Part shown: positions 53,171 to 64,000 of the stretch, in pieces | Layout of the letters: every line of letters starts with the position of its first letter | Numbering within the stretch: the first letter of the stretch is position 1 | NCBI GenBank assembly: GCA_015345905.1 | Contig: JADDTR010000013.1 | Location: forward strand, 1-64,000 | Source of the DNA: Aotearoamyces nothofagi | Taxonomy: Eukaryota > Ascomycota > Leotiomycetes > Leotiales > Tympanidaceae | DNA length: 64,000 bases | Direction of reading: 5' to 3' | The notes under the pieces: model-generated | Seen by the model: only the letters and a program-made list of their open reading frames with translations | What the model was told of the DNA's origin: nothing | Database searches by the model: none | Program-made: the position numbers and the translations under genes

Positions 53171-55604
53171 AGATGGCTAAATCCCGCTTATCGGAGACTT
53201 ATGTAGTTTAGGGAGATCTGAGGAGGCAGTGAATATAGAAGAACATGGCGCTTACGCGAGCCGTCGCGCTTAACGATGGGTGAGCGTACAAAGCCTGTCA
53301 CCGTCGACGACTGCGGGCCTCGATGCACGGGGGCAATGGGGAAATCTTTGGCAAATGCCTGCCTGCTATCCCTACTAGGAGCGACATTGGGAAGGCCAAG
53401 GCTATTCCTGCGCTGCTGGTGACGGGCTACAAGTGCCTTATCGTTGCAGCTAGAAGTCTTAAACATATTGGCGTCTCTAGTGCCGGGCAACGGCCAAGTC
53501 TACCTTGGTGTTGGCCATGGCTTTTGATAAAGAGACTAGCACAATCGACGAGCTTGTGGGGAAGCTTGACGCCAGAGATGGAGATCTGGTGAAGGCGATG
53601 GCGCGGTAGGCGCGTGTAGTTAGTGGCACGCAGGGAGGGGGTAGATGATGGATGTTAACATTTCAACCACGTGACTACACGCCGGGTAACTAGCATGTCG
53701 ATGAGGCTTCTGGACTTGAGGCCAGATTCGGACCAGAGATTTTACTACTTTGCATGAGACAATTCAATCCGTGCCGTTATTTAAAGAGATGGGCACTCCC
53801 TGAGGACTCCGATAGAGGCGGGAATGCATGTGCTCTGCACGTGATCCTCAGTACTACCGGATCCCAACCGGAAGCGACATCCCAATCTGGGGTCTCTCGA
53901 GTGCGAGGTTTCTTCATGCCACAGCTGCACTTCTGGATGGGTTGGGAATAAGAGCGGTCTAGGCGAGTGATGGAGATGCGGGAGCTGCTTCCAACTTCCA
54001 AGGATAGGAGGCTGATTCTGGGGTTACAGGGTGCGGGGAGATGTCTGGGGTTGGGCCGGTGTCAAGGTGGTGTGGGAGAAAGGTAGCGTTTAGGGAGTAT
54101 AAGGGTATACAGCTGGTATATAGTTGGTATATAGTACTGTATGTAGATTAATAAAGTACTGCATATCCATCCACCTAGATATCGTAGTAAATGGCTCAGG
54201 TTGGTGTTACACGAGTACTGCCGGTGTATCATTGCCGTTGTAGTCTATAGGGGGCCAATAGAAGCGCGGGCGGTTATCAGAGCACATGGCGCCACGGATG
54301 ACGGCCGTGAATTGATAAGGCGGGAATGTGGCCAATGGATCAAGACATGCTTATCACGTCGCAGCCCAGCGTCGCATGGGGTATGAATAATACAATGCGA
54401 GCTATCTGCCGACTATTGCTGGTCCCGCCGTCCTTTGTTGCCGGGCTCGCGAGCCGGTGCAGCCTGCAGCGGCTTAGCGACTGCCGCCACCCAGATTAGC
54501 GACGGCAGGGCGTGCCGCCGGTGGCGCCGTGGCCGGGACTGGCCTCGCGGCCACCGGGCGGCACGTGAAGGCCAGACGCGAGGGCGCGCCGGCCGCTCGG
54601 CTAGGGCTCAGAAGCCCCCGTTCGGGTAAAGGCCGGGCGAGTCGAGGCCGTCTAGGGCCGCCGCGCCCTGGGTGCTCCCCGTGCTCACGTGTCGCGGTGG
54701 GCTCACAGCGTCGGGCCCGCCCGATATCGGGGGCCTGGGCAACGCTGCGCTCTGGCAGGCCGCGAGCGAGTTGCCCGTCGCGCTGGCCGTCGAGCTGGCC
54801 GTCGAGCTGGCCGTGGCACAGCGTCGCTGCTGCTTATCTGCGCCCCCAGCCCTACCCCTCGTGCCTCCCTCGCACTTGGCGTCGCACACGCGCGCACTCG
54901 CTGAGAAGCGCGGCGGCTGCGGCTGCGCTTGCGGCTGCGGCTGCGGCTGCGGCAGATATTTCCTGTGAGATCTCGAATCTGCGTCCTCGTCCGCGGACGT
55001 TTGCGGTGCGCACCCAGCAGCCACCGCACCGCACCGCCAGCACTGCCGCCCTCGTGCCAAAGGCCGTCCCGCCCGTCCGTCACCTGTCCTCCTGCATCGG
55101 CGCCGTCAGCCGTGCCTGTCGCTGCTGCCCGGCCCCCGTACCCCTACGCCCCCCTCCGGCCTAAGGCCCAAACCATCGGCCACTCGCCCTTAGAGCACGG
55201 CTACGCGAAACATTTACGTCTTAACAACTCTTTACCGACGCCTCTCCTAACTCAAAGAGTTTTTTTTTTGCAGCGCGGCAGCTACGCGGGTGCGTATGGC
55301 TGCGAGCATTCGGCCGACTTAAGCATGACTTTGTGCCGTCGGCGCGCTCCACCTGGCTGGAAGGTTTGCTAGTTCCCCGTGCTTAATCCCTCGTCCTGGG
55401 AAGAACGCCCGTGGCGTTGTTCTCTTCTCTCCTCCTTCATATATGCGTCACCTTCCCTGTGCCCGTTTCCCAGTATCAACGTCCATATTTCTCATCTCCT
55501 CGTCCGCCATTGTTCCTTTACTGCTTACCACTTGGCAATCAGTATCTCTCTGCACAGCATAGCAAGCCGTCGACATCCTTCTTCCTTCACAGCCCACACA
55601 CACA
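53171..55604. other. Long spacer, GC-rich toward the permease
   Basis: 53171-54400 has no supported gene. 54420-55180 is GC-rich with short repeats. 55180-55604 is pyrimidine-rich and probably the leader of the amino-acid permease; TTTTTTTTTGCAG ending at 55273 looks like a 3' splice site of a leader intron. Confidence 0.5.
54768..54957. repeat. Short GC-rich tandem repeats
   Basis: GTCGAGCTGGCC-type 12-mers (three units, about 54777-54815) and a CTGCGG hexamer run (about 54916-54953). The Ala/Arg-rich frames across them are artefacts of the repeats. Confidence 0.8.
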
Positions 55605-57183
55605 ATGGATAGCACCATCAGCAGTGCTCACCCAACGACCCGAGAGACGCAGGGCATGACGAACCGTGCCGAGAAGTCGTCGAAACGGCCGGACAGCATA
55701 ACTGGCTGCACCGATCACCATATGGCGAACGGCGACTCAGTGCCAGACATGAAGGAGGCAGAAGTCCTTGATCCGTTCGGCAATGAGGAGGGTGCCGAGA
55801 TAAAATGTATGCACCGCAAAGCCTGTTGCCCCTTCCTGGCTAACTTCAGCAGTTAAAACGATGACCTGGTGGCAAGGTGCGCTGGTGATGATTGCCGAAA
55901 ACATATCGCTGGGAATCCTCTCTCTTCCAGCCGTTCTGGCCAAGGTGGGCATGGTCCCCGGAGTCATCTGTATTGTAGGACTCGGCATTTTCACGACCTA
56001 TTCGGGCTATGTCTTGTGGCAATTCAAGATGCGATATCCTCAGGTATGCACCACTGTTTGAACTTTCTCTGGAGGTCAGAAACTTATTGTACTAGATTAC
56101 CAACTATGGAGACGTCGGCGAGGTCCTCCTCGGACCAATTGGGAAGGAGGTTTTCGGTGCGGCATATATTATCTACTGTGTCTTTTGCATGGCATCACAT
56201 CTTTTGACATTCACCATCGCTATGAACGTCCTCACGTCACACGCAACATGTACCATCGTATGGGGCATCGTTGGACTGGTTGTCTTTAGCGTACTGTCTG
56301 TACCCCGGACGCTGAAGAACGTCTCGTTCCTGTCCATTATCTGTAAGTAACCCACCACTCTTGCTCGTCTCGAAAGCTAACCCGCGCAGCTTTCACTAGC
56401 ATCCTCTCCGCTGTGATGATCACTATGGTGGCTCTCGGCGTTTCACCTCAAGCTGCAAGAGACGCCATGCAAGCAACTGCACACCCCAGTTTCCCTTCTG
56501 CATTTAACAGCATCTCCAACATCGTCTTCGCTTATGGCGGCCACGTCGCCTGGATCAGTTTCATCAGCGAACTCCGCGACGTAAAAGAATTCCCCAAATG
56601 CCTCATTCTCCAACAATCCCTCGATATCGTCCTTTACGTTATCGCATCCGTGGTCATCTATCGCTATGCCGGCCCTGATGTCGCTAGCCCGGCCCTTAGC
56701 AGCAACACCGCTCTCATCCGCAAAATTGCATGGGGAATCGCCCTTCCCACCATCATCATCGCTGGTGTGATCTTCGCCCACGTAACATCAAAATACGTCT
56801 ACATTCGACTCTTCGCGCACACAGAATACCTCCATAGCCGCGGTTTCGTCGCCACTAGCACGTGGATCGGACTCGCAGTCTCATTCTGGACGATTGCATG
56901 GGTCATCGCCGAAAGTATCCCCAACTTTAGCACTCTTCTCGGCTTCATCTCCGCCCTATTTGCGTCGTGGTTCTCGTATGGGCTACCGGGGATCTGTTGG
57001 TTTTATTTGAACTGGGGATCGTGCACTCGAGGTGCGATGAAGATTTGGCTCTCGGCTGTTAATATTGTGCTGATCCTTCTCTGTGTGATTATTTGCGGAG
57101 TCGGGTTGTATTCGTCGGGTTATGAGATGAATCTTGAGAGTAGCTCTGGTAGCTCTTGGTCTTGTGCTGATAATCAGCAGTAG
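55605..57183 (+). CDS. Amino-acid permease (AAAP/Slc38 family)
   Basis: Exons 55605-55806, 55853-56043, 56096-56342 and 56390-57183; introns 46, 52 and 47 nt keep phase; 477 residues. After a ~68-residue hydrophilic N-terminus the family's first segment reads KTMTWWQGALVMIAENISLG and ILSLPAVLAKVGMVPGVI, the typical opening of the fungal aromatic/neutral amino-acid transporter group. Eleven hydrophobic segments are expected; others are YIIYCVFCMASHLLTFTIAM, FAYGGHVAWISFISELRDV with the conserved F-A-Y-G-G-H, and IAWGIALPTIIIAGVIFAHV. The end is hydrophilic and Ser-rich. Location at plasma or vacuolar membrane is undecided. The zinc-cluster regulator lies upstream, but regulation of this gene by it is not shown. 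Confidence 0.92.
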
Positions 57184-57933
57184 GTTTGGACAAGGTGTTT
57201 GGGTTATATTTTGAACAGCGGCATCCTTGTACATTTATGGATATCAGCCGAGTTTTGTATATAGTTATGAATATGAATATACGAGAAGTCAAGAAGCCTT
57301 TCTTTGCTTTGGATATTTGATTTTCGCCATGTGCTAGACTATACGTTGTTGGAGTTGAGCAACCGATAGATGACGGTAATTCCTTGTTCTGCCGCATTCG
57401 GTCGGTTTTCAGGTGGAGAAAGGATGTACGAATGACAAGAAGCCAGCATAAAAACCAGCAGACTCCTCGTAATTCTATCCTGTCGCTCAAGTCAAGTCCC
57501 CAGGAGCCGATCGGCCTTCAAGCCCACGTGACTATTACTCGATGCCTGAGGCATGCACACTCTCCGCTCCCCACGGCTCCTCCCAACGCCTATGCGCCGA
57601 AGGTAGAAATCCCGTCCCGGCCACGACGCCACGGGCCCGTGTCTGGCCCAGTTCGTGATTTGGATACGTACTCAGAACTCGAGTCTAGTTGGTCAAAGTT
57701 AAAAGTTAGAACTTCAGAGTTGCAATATTTATTTTGGGGGTTTTCTAATAATTGACTGCCTACTAATTAATAATATTGAATCCATTTTTTTTTGAAAAAG
57801 AACTGAGCTAGTAACCAGCACATATTAAGTATAATTCCAGAACGCTTCATAAACTTTTAATATACTATTATCCGATCCTTAACTTGCCAGGTCCTAAATG
57901 GTCGATAATAAATGCCCACATCTAGATAATCAT
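57184..57933. other. Intergenic between convergent genes
   Basis: AT-rich near 57720-57900. No gene supported. Confidence 0.5.
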
Positions 57934-58929
57934 CTACAGCGACTTGTCATTCGCAATCTTGTGAAGGAAAGCAATGATTGCATCGCCCAGCTGCCCAACA
58001 CCAGGCTGCTCAATTGGGTAGTGCCCGGCATTCTCCAAGACCACAGTCTGGACATCTACCAGCTTGACTTTATTTAGTACAAGCTCACTGAGGTGACGAG
58101 GCGTCCATCGGTCAAGGTCAGGCTGCGTCAGCAAGATTGGACACACGTTGAACTCCTCGGGCTCCAAGGTAGGCTGGTGGTTCATGTACGAAGACAGAAA
58201 CTTCATGCTCGTTAAATTCCCAGCAGAAGTCTTATCCTTCAACATGATCTCAAGCACAGTCTTATCGTTCACGAGAGCCCACATCTTACTAGCCAGTGAC
58301 ATTGGAATCGAAAAGCGGTCGAGGAGCGGGATCGAGCCGAAGAACCCTGCAGCAGGAACGCCGACCCGGCTCATAAAAATATTTAGGCAAGTCTCGTCGC
58401 GCACCTGCTGGATTCGCTGATCAAGAAACGTCATGCCGATCACCCCAGAGACCTTCTTGTTTTGCGCTGCGGCATGGTAGGCAAGCATGCCGCCGGCAGA
58501 AAGGCCATAGAGTACGATAGGACGGGCGTCGTTCTCTAATTCGAAGTTGATGAAGTCGTCAGAGATGTCAACCCATTCGCTGTAGGCAACGTTGGCATGT
58601 GGCCTGACCTGCGTCAGGCCGTAGTTGGGCATGTCGACTGCGACGACCTCAAAGCCAGCCTTCTGAAGAGGGACTCCAAGTATCATGGACAGCTGGCGCC
58701 CGTTGGTCCCAACGCCGTGGTGCAGAATGACCCGAATCTTGGCAGCAGGGTTGCGCCAGCAGTCCAGGTGGATGTTGTGTCCGCGGTTGGACCACCATTC
58801 TTCAGTGGGCTGGTGTTCTGAGGAGAAATGGACGGAGGCAGGAAGGAACTCCTGGATCTTTTTCCAGCCCGGCTGATTGTCGTAGGTTAGGAGAGACATT
58901 TTGTGCGGTGTAGGTTGGTAATATGGCAC
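57934..58929 (-). CDS. Alpha/beta hydrolase
   Basis: A single exon of 331 residues from ATG 58929; a second ATG at 58899 would shorten it by ten residues. RVILHHGVGTNGRQ carries the oxyanion-hole H-H-G. The nucleophile elbow is VLYGLSAGGMLAY (G-L-S-A-G, Ser near residue 145), VVAVDMPNYGLT lies before it, PDLDRWTP supplies the acid candidate, and NAGHYPIEQPG the catalytic His. The triad order Ser-Asp-His is complete. The family includes esterases, lipases and lactonases; the substrate cannot be told. No signal peptide, so intracellular is likely. Confidence 0.9.
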   Translation of the reverse strand: MPYYQPTPHKMSLLTYDNQPGWKKIQEFLPASVHFSSEHQPTEEWWSNRGHNIHLDCWRNPAAKIRVILHHGVGTNGRQLSMILGVPLQKAGFEVVAVDMPNYGLTQVRPHANVAYSEWVDISDDFINFELENDARPIVLYGLSAGGMLAYHAAAQNKKVSGVIGMTFLDQRIQQVRDETCLNIFMSRVGVPAAGFFGSIPLLDRFSIPMSLASKMWALVNDKTVLEIMLKDKTSAGNLTSMKFLSSYMNHQPTLEPEEFNVCPILLTQPDLDRWTPRHLSELVLNKVKLVDVQTVVLENAGHYPIEQPGVGQLGDAIIAFLHKIANDKSL

Positions 58930-61473
58930 TGAAAGGTTTGAAGTAGAGATGCCCGAGGTGATACTGAGTCTAAACCGAGATCATTTTATCTGTTAGGGAA
59001 TAGTGCTCAATATGAGGATCCTGTGATGTTGACGTTGGCGGTGCTGACGAGTAATGTGGATGATGTTGATGATATTCTGAAATCCTGTCTTCCGAGGAGC
59101 TTCTCACTCTCTTATAACAAGAAGACTTCCGTCCTACCTCTCTACAACACCCGGACCTCCCTTCGGCAAAGCTATGATCCCAAAGTTGCAAACGCGCAAA
59201 TGCGTAAATACGTGACAAGGCCTGGCCATGCAGGATGAAAGCGTCGTAAAGCCGCAGTCAAGGCCGAAGCCTCCCTACCATACGTCCTATATAAACCCTA
59301 TCCATCCCACACAAGCTAAAAGAGAGCCGTGGATTCTGAGATATGACGGAGATGGTGGATATGATGGAGGAGGCACATTTTCTGTGTCTGTCGTTCCTGT
59401 CGTCCAGGTTGACTGTTGCGGAGAAGCTTTGACCGGGGCCGGAGAAACAGGGATCGGAGGTCGGAACCACCAATACGCTAGGGGTTAAAGGGTTTGCGGG
59501 TCGTCAGTAAGCACCTCGGCGTGCTCAGTAAGCCATTATCCCCGTCCTGCTTCACTTGATACATTCCAGCCCCTACCACTGTAAGCTTAATGCTGGAGTT
59601 TGCACTGCTCTCTGGCATGTTGTGCACTTGCCCACTCTGAGTAAATGCATTTTGCGTTTGGGGTTATAGGTAAAAAGAAGAGACACAAGGCAGCCAGCTC
59701 AAATATAAGTGCTGGGAAATACAAGACATCCGAACTAAACCTAGACTCTCTGCTAGATTTTATAGCATCTAATGCAATATAGAAATCTTTGAAGTTGGTC
59801 TAGGAATAGGACGTGGTCGACAATACTGTAATGCCAGTTGTATTTGGCGAAGTAATTTCTTACGACAATCTCGAGGTAGATATGGGAGGGCAGCGTGCGA
59901 ATAAGGCGAAGATACCTGTCTCTCAAAGCTGGTGTTAGGCACACTTATGCCTTGCATTTCAGCTGTGCACCACAGCTTCTTATACCATCGACTCCAGAAC
60001 CTTCACTTCCGACTTGGCTATTGTCGATTATAAAGCTTCCAGTAACCCCTCCGATGATTGCTGCGAAACCAAGCCAAAGGCCGCTGGATTACCAACTAAG
60101 TCGTCAATGGGCCGTGAGAGAAGGTAATATTTCTTATTTCAGGTACTTACTTTCCAGGAACGCAATTGCTATTATGTCCTTTGAACTTAGTTGACGTCTT
60201 CTTAGCCTTACTTATTGCAGTAACACATTTCGCAATTATGATCTTAAAGAGTATAAAATTGCACTTGTATGCCATAGCCGAACTTCCAATCATCCTTCTG
60301 GTATCAATAGCCTTTCTATTTCCATTTAGGTAGCGAGGTGTCTGTTGTCAGAACTAATCTCCTGCATAGTCATACCGAATGCAGAGAAAGCATTGGCAGC
60401 TCAGAGATCGACCCCTTTCAAGTAGTTCTGGGTACTTATGCTGTAATATTTTGAGAGCCCAGCCCCTTCAACTAGATATCGTTGAGCTTGGCGATCTTTG
60501 CACCATCTCCGTGAAATATCTCCTCAGCCCGATGCTTGCGTTCTAGTGGTACCCAAGCACCCCAGAATATCTAGTCTGCTCAAACCTACTCGATATCCTT
60601 GAGGTCAATCATCAAGGAGTAGTGCCATGTGGTTCGGGAACAACTAACCTAGGGATATATATCTCGACACCAAGGGCGTCTCATAGTTTGTCACTGGCCA
60701 ACGACATCTTGATGCTGCCAGATAAATGCGTCTTGAGTAAGGAAGGCGTCCGAGGCAACAAAGGAGATATGGGTTGACTGGGAAGGATGATATGAGAGAA
60801 AGGAGGATAAATACCGTGGGTATGAGTTGCGGAGTCAGAGTTGAAGCCAAAAAACAGACAGAGGCCGTGTAGCACAGACGACCTCGCACTAGCCCAGGTA
60901 GGAAAGAGGTAAAAGGGAAGATCGGGCCCCGGACCCCGGGACCCCGGGACCTCCGGAGCTTATCTCTTATCTTCCGGCGCTTTCCCAGCTCCCATGATGT
61001 CATCCATGTATGGCTGCGACGCCTGTCCAGTAGAGAAAAAGACGACGATCGAGAGCGCGTGATTTGCGAAAACTGACAATCCGAAAGTTGGACCGTGGAG
61101 TTTACCCGTTCATCCGCTCACCCCTGCCAGCATTCTCCTTTAGGCTATTCCTGGTTGCAGCCTGAGAACAAAGGCCAGCATCGCCGTTCGTGCGCCGGTT
61201 TATTGGCGCGGATACAGTGCGAGTCCTCGGATCGTGGCCTCAGGCAAATAGGGTACGTGGTCACCTCATCGGGACGCAGAACCGCTGCTCCGCTGCTGCT
61301 ATTGGCACTCCAAGGTCATACGACTCCACTCCACGTGCTTTATAACACCTCGTTGCGCTGCCGGAGCAATCGTCAACTTCGTTCTGCTTCCTCCCTCTTC
61401 GCGCAGACACAACTGAAATAGGTGTCTATCAAACCCACAATCCCGTTGCGAGAAAGAAGATTTTACCGGCAAA
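58930..61473. other. Long spacer before the transketolase-like gene
   Basis: About 2.5 kb without a supported gene. A GC palindrome block (GGACCCCGGGACCCCGGGACC) lies at about 60928-60952. Frames on both strands are short and unsupported. The final ~400 bp should be promoter and leader for the transketolase-like gene. Confidence 0.5.
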
Positions 61474-63393
61474 ATGGTCAGCGGCACTGAAGACTTCGGC
61501 ATTGATGTGCTGGGCAAGTACAAGGCCGTTGCTCTGGATCCAAGCAATCCAAAGCTGTCACCGCAGCAGAAGAGCGATCTGCTGTCCAACATCTCTCTTC
61601 TGAGAGACACAATCGTCTACTTCACTGCCACCGGAGCAGCTCGCGGAGTTGGTGGCCACACCGGTGGTCCGTATGATACTGTCCCAGAAGTGTGCATTCT
61701 GCTCGCCCTTTTCCAGCACTCGTCCGAGAAGTTCTTGCCCGTCGTCTATGATGAATCTGGGCATAGAGTCGCTACGCAATACGTCATAAGTGCGTTGCGC
61801 AAGGCCTTCCCTTTTGAGCATCTCCTCCACTACCGGGAGGCCAATGCGAAGTTGCCGGGACACCCGGAACTCGGACTCACTCCAGGCGTGCAATTCAGCT
61901 CCGGCCGTCTTGGCCATCTCTGGGGCTTTGTAAATGGAGTGTGCCTGGCTAACCCCGACAAGACTGTCTTCTGCCTGGGTTCCGATGGTTCACAGCAGGA
62001 AGGAGACGACGATGAAGCTGCCAGAATTGCGGTTGCACAGAACTTGAACATCAAGCTGCTGCTTGACGACAACGATGTTACGATTGCTGGTCACCCATCG
62101 GTCTACCTGAAGGGCTACTCGATGACAGCTTCCCTTAAAGGACATGGAATGACCGTGTTCGAGGTTCCGGGTGAGGACATTGACCAACTCTACGGTGCCG
62201 TTAGCAGTGCAGTTGCCCATAACGGACCGGTTGCTGTCGTCATCAAGAGGAAGATGGTTCCTGGAATCAAGGGCCTAGAAGGTACCACTCATGCTCACGA
62301 CGTTATCCCAGTGAAGATCGCGATCCAATATCTCGAGGAGCGTGGCTACACAACAGCTGTTGAGAAACTAAAGGCTATCGCACCTAAATCCTCAGCTTAT
62401 ACTTATAGTGGCTCCTCTGCTGAAAAGTTTTCAAACCGCGTCGTCTTTGGCGAATCTGTTGTATCGGTTCTGGATGCGTTGCCAAAGGAGGAGGCTAAAA
62501 GGAGGGTTCGTGTGATCGATTCTGACCTTGAGGGTTCCACAGGACTAAGCGTCATCCATAAAGCGCACCCGGAAGTGTTTATTTCCTCCGGAATCATGGA
62601 AAGAGGCAACTTCTCTGCAGCAGCAGGCTTCGGATCCACAAGGGACAAAGTCGGCGTGTTCTCCACCTTCTCTGCTTTCTGCGAGATGCTTATTTCAGAG
62701 ATTACCATGGCTAGACTCAACTTTGCAAATGTGCTTTGCCACTTTTCGCATTCCGGAGTCGACGATATGGCAGACAATACTTGCCATTTCGGGCTCAATA
62801 CATTCTTCGCCGATAATGGTCTAGAGGACAGTGATACGACGAGGCTTTACTTCCCAGCAGATGCCAACCAGATGAGGAAGGTCGTCAGCAAGGTCTTCTT
62901 CGACCAGGGTATCCGCTTGGTCATCTCGACCCGTGGTAAGGGACCCTTGATCTTGAAGGAGAAGTCACAAGTTCCGTACTATGGAGAAGACTACAAGTTT
63001 GTACCTGGAAAGGATGAGTTTATCCGAGTTGGATCCGCCGGATACGTCGTTGCATATGGCGATATGGTGTATCGCGCCCTAGACGCAGTCGATCGCCTTC
63101 GTAGCGAAGGCTTTGACATCGGTCTTCTCAACAAGGTCACTCTAAACACGGTGGATGAAGAGGCTTTGAAGACAGTTGGCTCATCGCCCTTCGTGCTTGT
63201 TGCCGAGACGCTGAACCAGCGCACAGGCCTGGGTTCGAAGCTGGGTAGTTGGCTCTTGGAGAGAGGTCTTACACCAAAGTATAAGTACGTTGGAACGCAC
63301 AGAGAAGGCTGTGGCGGCTTAGGCGAACAGATCGTCCACCAGGGTCTAGATCCAGAGAGCATTGCCAAGCATCTCCGGGCTCTCCTGAAGTGA
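61474..63393 (+). CDS. Transketolase-like thiamine diphosphate enzyme
   Basis: A single exon of 639 residues. ARGVGGHTGGPYDTV is the counterpart of the substrate-binding S-G-H-P-G loop. The thiamine diphosphate motif is CLGSDGSQQEGDDDEAARIA to LLLDDNDVTIAG (G-D-G-like start, N-D-N-like end, about residues 165-205). In the pyrimidine domain GIMERGNFSAAAGFGS carries the Glu that activates the cofactor (canonical G-I-A-E-Q-N), and FSTFSAFCEMLISEITMA follows. The C-terminal domain ends VGTHREGCGGLGEQIVHQGL. Core transketolase is ~680 residues and uses SGHPG and GDG; this protein differs at several of these, so it belongs to a divergent fungal group. Sugar-phosphate ketol transfer is probable but not certain. 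Confidence 0.85.
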   Translation: MVSGTEDFGIDVLGKYKAVALDPSNPKLSPQQKSDLLSNISLLRDTIVYFTATGAARGVGGHTGGPYDTVPEVCILLALFQHSSEKFLPVVYDESGHRVATQYVISALRKAFPFEHLLHYREANAKLPGHPELGLTPGVQFSSGRLGHLWGFVNGVCLANPDKTVFCLGSDGSQQEGDDDEAARIAVAQNLNIKLLLDDNDVTIAGHPSVYLKGYSMTASLKGHGMTVFEVPGEDIDQLYGAVSSAVAHNGPVAVVIKRKMVPGIKGLEGTTHAHDVIPVKIAIQYLEERGYTTAVEKLKAIAPKSSAYTYSGSSAEKFSNRVVFGESVVSVLDALPKEEAKRRVRVIDSDLEGSTGLSVIHKAHPEVFISSGIMERGNFSAAAGFGSTRDKVGVFSTFSAFCEMLISEITMARLNFANVLCHFSHSGVDDMADNTCHFGLNTFFADNGLEDSDTTRLYFPADANQMRKVVSKVFFDQGIRLVISTRGKGPLILKEKSQVPYYGEDYKFVPGKDEFIRVGSAGYVVAYGDMVYRALDAVDRLRSEGFDIGLLNKVTLNTVDEEALKTVGSSPFVLVAETLNQRTGLGSKLGSWLLERGLTPKYKYVGTHREGCGGLGEQIVHQGLDPESIAKHLRALLK

Positions 63394-64000
63394 TCTTTTG
63401 TACTGTAGCTGGGTTCGATAAGATTCTTCCGGGGCTTGCTAGAGAATAATAAGACGTTAGGAATTATGTTCTCGAATAGACCAGTCTACTCAGAATACGT
63501 GGCTAGATATCAATCTCATCTTAGATTGTCAGTTAATTCAGAATGATTGCGTTTCGATCTAATGCCGGTATAACATCATAATTCTCCTCTGAATGGCGTA
63601 AGTAGGTGAATAAAACCCATACGACACTTGGAAATTTCCCTGTAAGCATGTAAATGTAAACTGCCTGGCAATAATAATATGTGAGAGACTCTTTTAATCT
63701 GGGCGTTATCGTTATCGGCGAACCCGCATCAGTTCCATTATAGCTTTTTTTGCATTTTTTGTTTTTGCTTTTGAGCGTCTTTTTAGATAAAATTTCTTCT
63801 ATTTTGGGAATAGAGGTTGGGGCGCGGGGCCATGCGATTTATTGTGAAGAGTTGAGTGGGTGGTTGATCACCCCGGTGGACAGAGATGATTATATCAATG
63901 ACGAACTTCCTGATTCTCTTACTAAGTAATGTATATCGAATCTCTATTTCTTATATTGAAAGTAGAAGCCGCTAAAAGCTCCTTTCTTTGCTTCCAAATA
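63394..64000. other. 3' flank of the transketolase-like gene
   Basis: AT-moderate, with T-rich TTTTTTGCATTTTTTGTTTTTG at about 63745. No gene is visible before the window ends. Confidence 0.5.

Noticed and set aside
53188-53592. Opposed frames of 89-100 codons
   Set aside because: The only nearby ATG with a donor gives a stop at once; nothing recognisable in either frame.
54529-55164. 211-codon Ala/Arg/Pro frame
   Set aside because: Produced by GC-rich short repeats upstream of the permease; frames on the other strand are just as long.

Overview
This window is nuclear DNA of a filamentous ascomycete (Pezizomycotina). The evidence is consistent: most genes carry several 45-70 nt GT..AG introns with CTAAC/CTGAC-type branch points, several gene families are typically fungal (Zn2Cys6 regulator, NmrA-like, GPI-anchored wall proteins, DUF3435), repeats show C-to-T and G-to-A decay resembling repeat-induced point mutation (RIP), and there is a short CCCTAA (fungal telomere-type) block. 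I cannot name the species; a Leotiomycete or Sordariomycete is a guess. Spliced models below were built by hand and kept only where phase closes across every intron.

Left part, 1-13.2 kb, is accessory and repeat-rich. 1-5.95 kb holds minisatellites, two arrays of a perfect 14-bp palindrome flanking a decayed SNF2-type helicase, a decayed second copy of a ~258-bp repeat, and then about 2 kb of AT-rich ruins. An island at 6.1-9.0 kb escaped this decay and carries a small two-exon lysine/glutamate-rich gene, an aminoglycoside-phosphotransferase (APH)-like gene and an interstitial telomere repeat. 9.0-13.2 kb decays again: a DUF3435 tyrosine recombinase relic (the Starship captain family), a hairpin, and a patchwork of GGTCCGGACC-type repeats ending inside a truncated short-chain dehydrogenase gene at ~13.2 kb. 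That break is the edge between accessory and ordinary sequence.

Middle part, 13.2-40 kb, is gene-dense and mostly housekeeping: M20 amidohydrolase, a large unknown protein with a phosphatase-like loop lacking its cysteine, thaumatin-like GPI protein, ankyrin protein, RNA polymerase III subunit C11, tRNA adenosine deaminase Tad1, NT-C2 domain protein, HSP70-like ATPase, an unknown seven-exon protein with a Cys cluster, splicing factor SF3b subunit 5, the SMC5/6 subunit Nse3, an NmrA-like oxidoreductase and a coiled-coil protein. Divergent pairs with short shared promoters are ankyrin/C11, unknown/SF3b5 and Nse3/NmrA.

Right part, 40-64 kb, is sparser and oriented to the cell surface and nutrition: a 1172-residue adhesin-like protein with four bacterial-style Ig domains, an MFS sugar transporter, two opposed fragments of APH-like genes, a Zn2Cys6 regulator, an amino-acid permease, an alpha/beta hydrolase and a transketolase-like enzyme. 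Long GC-rich or featureless spacers separate them.

The points most worth a second look are the adhesin with bacterial-type Ig repeats, the phosphatase-like protein with Asp in the cysteine position, the palindrome arrays around the helicase relic, and the DUF3435/repeat mosaic that ends inside a gene. I did not find an obviously new defence or mobile system that could be asserted from sequence alone.
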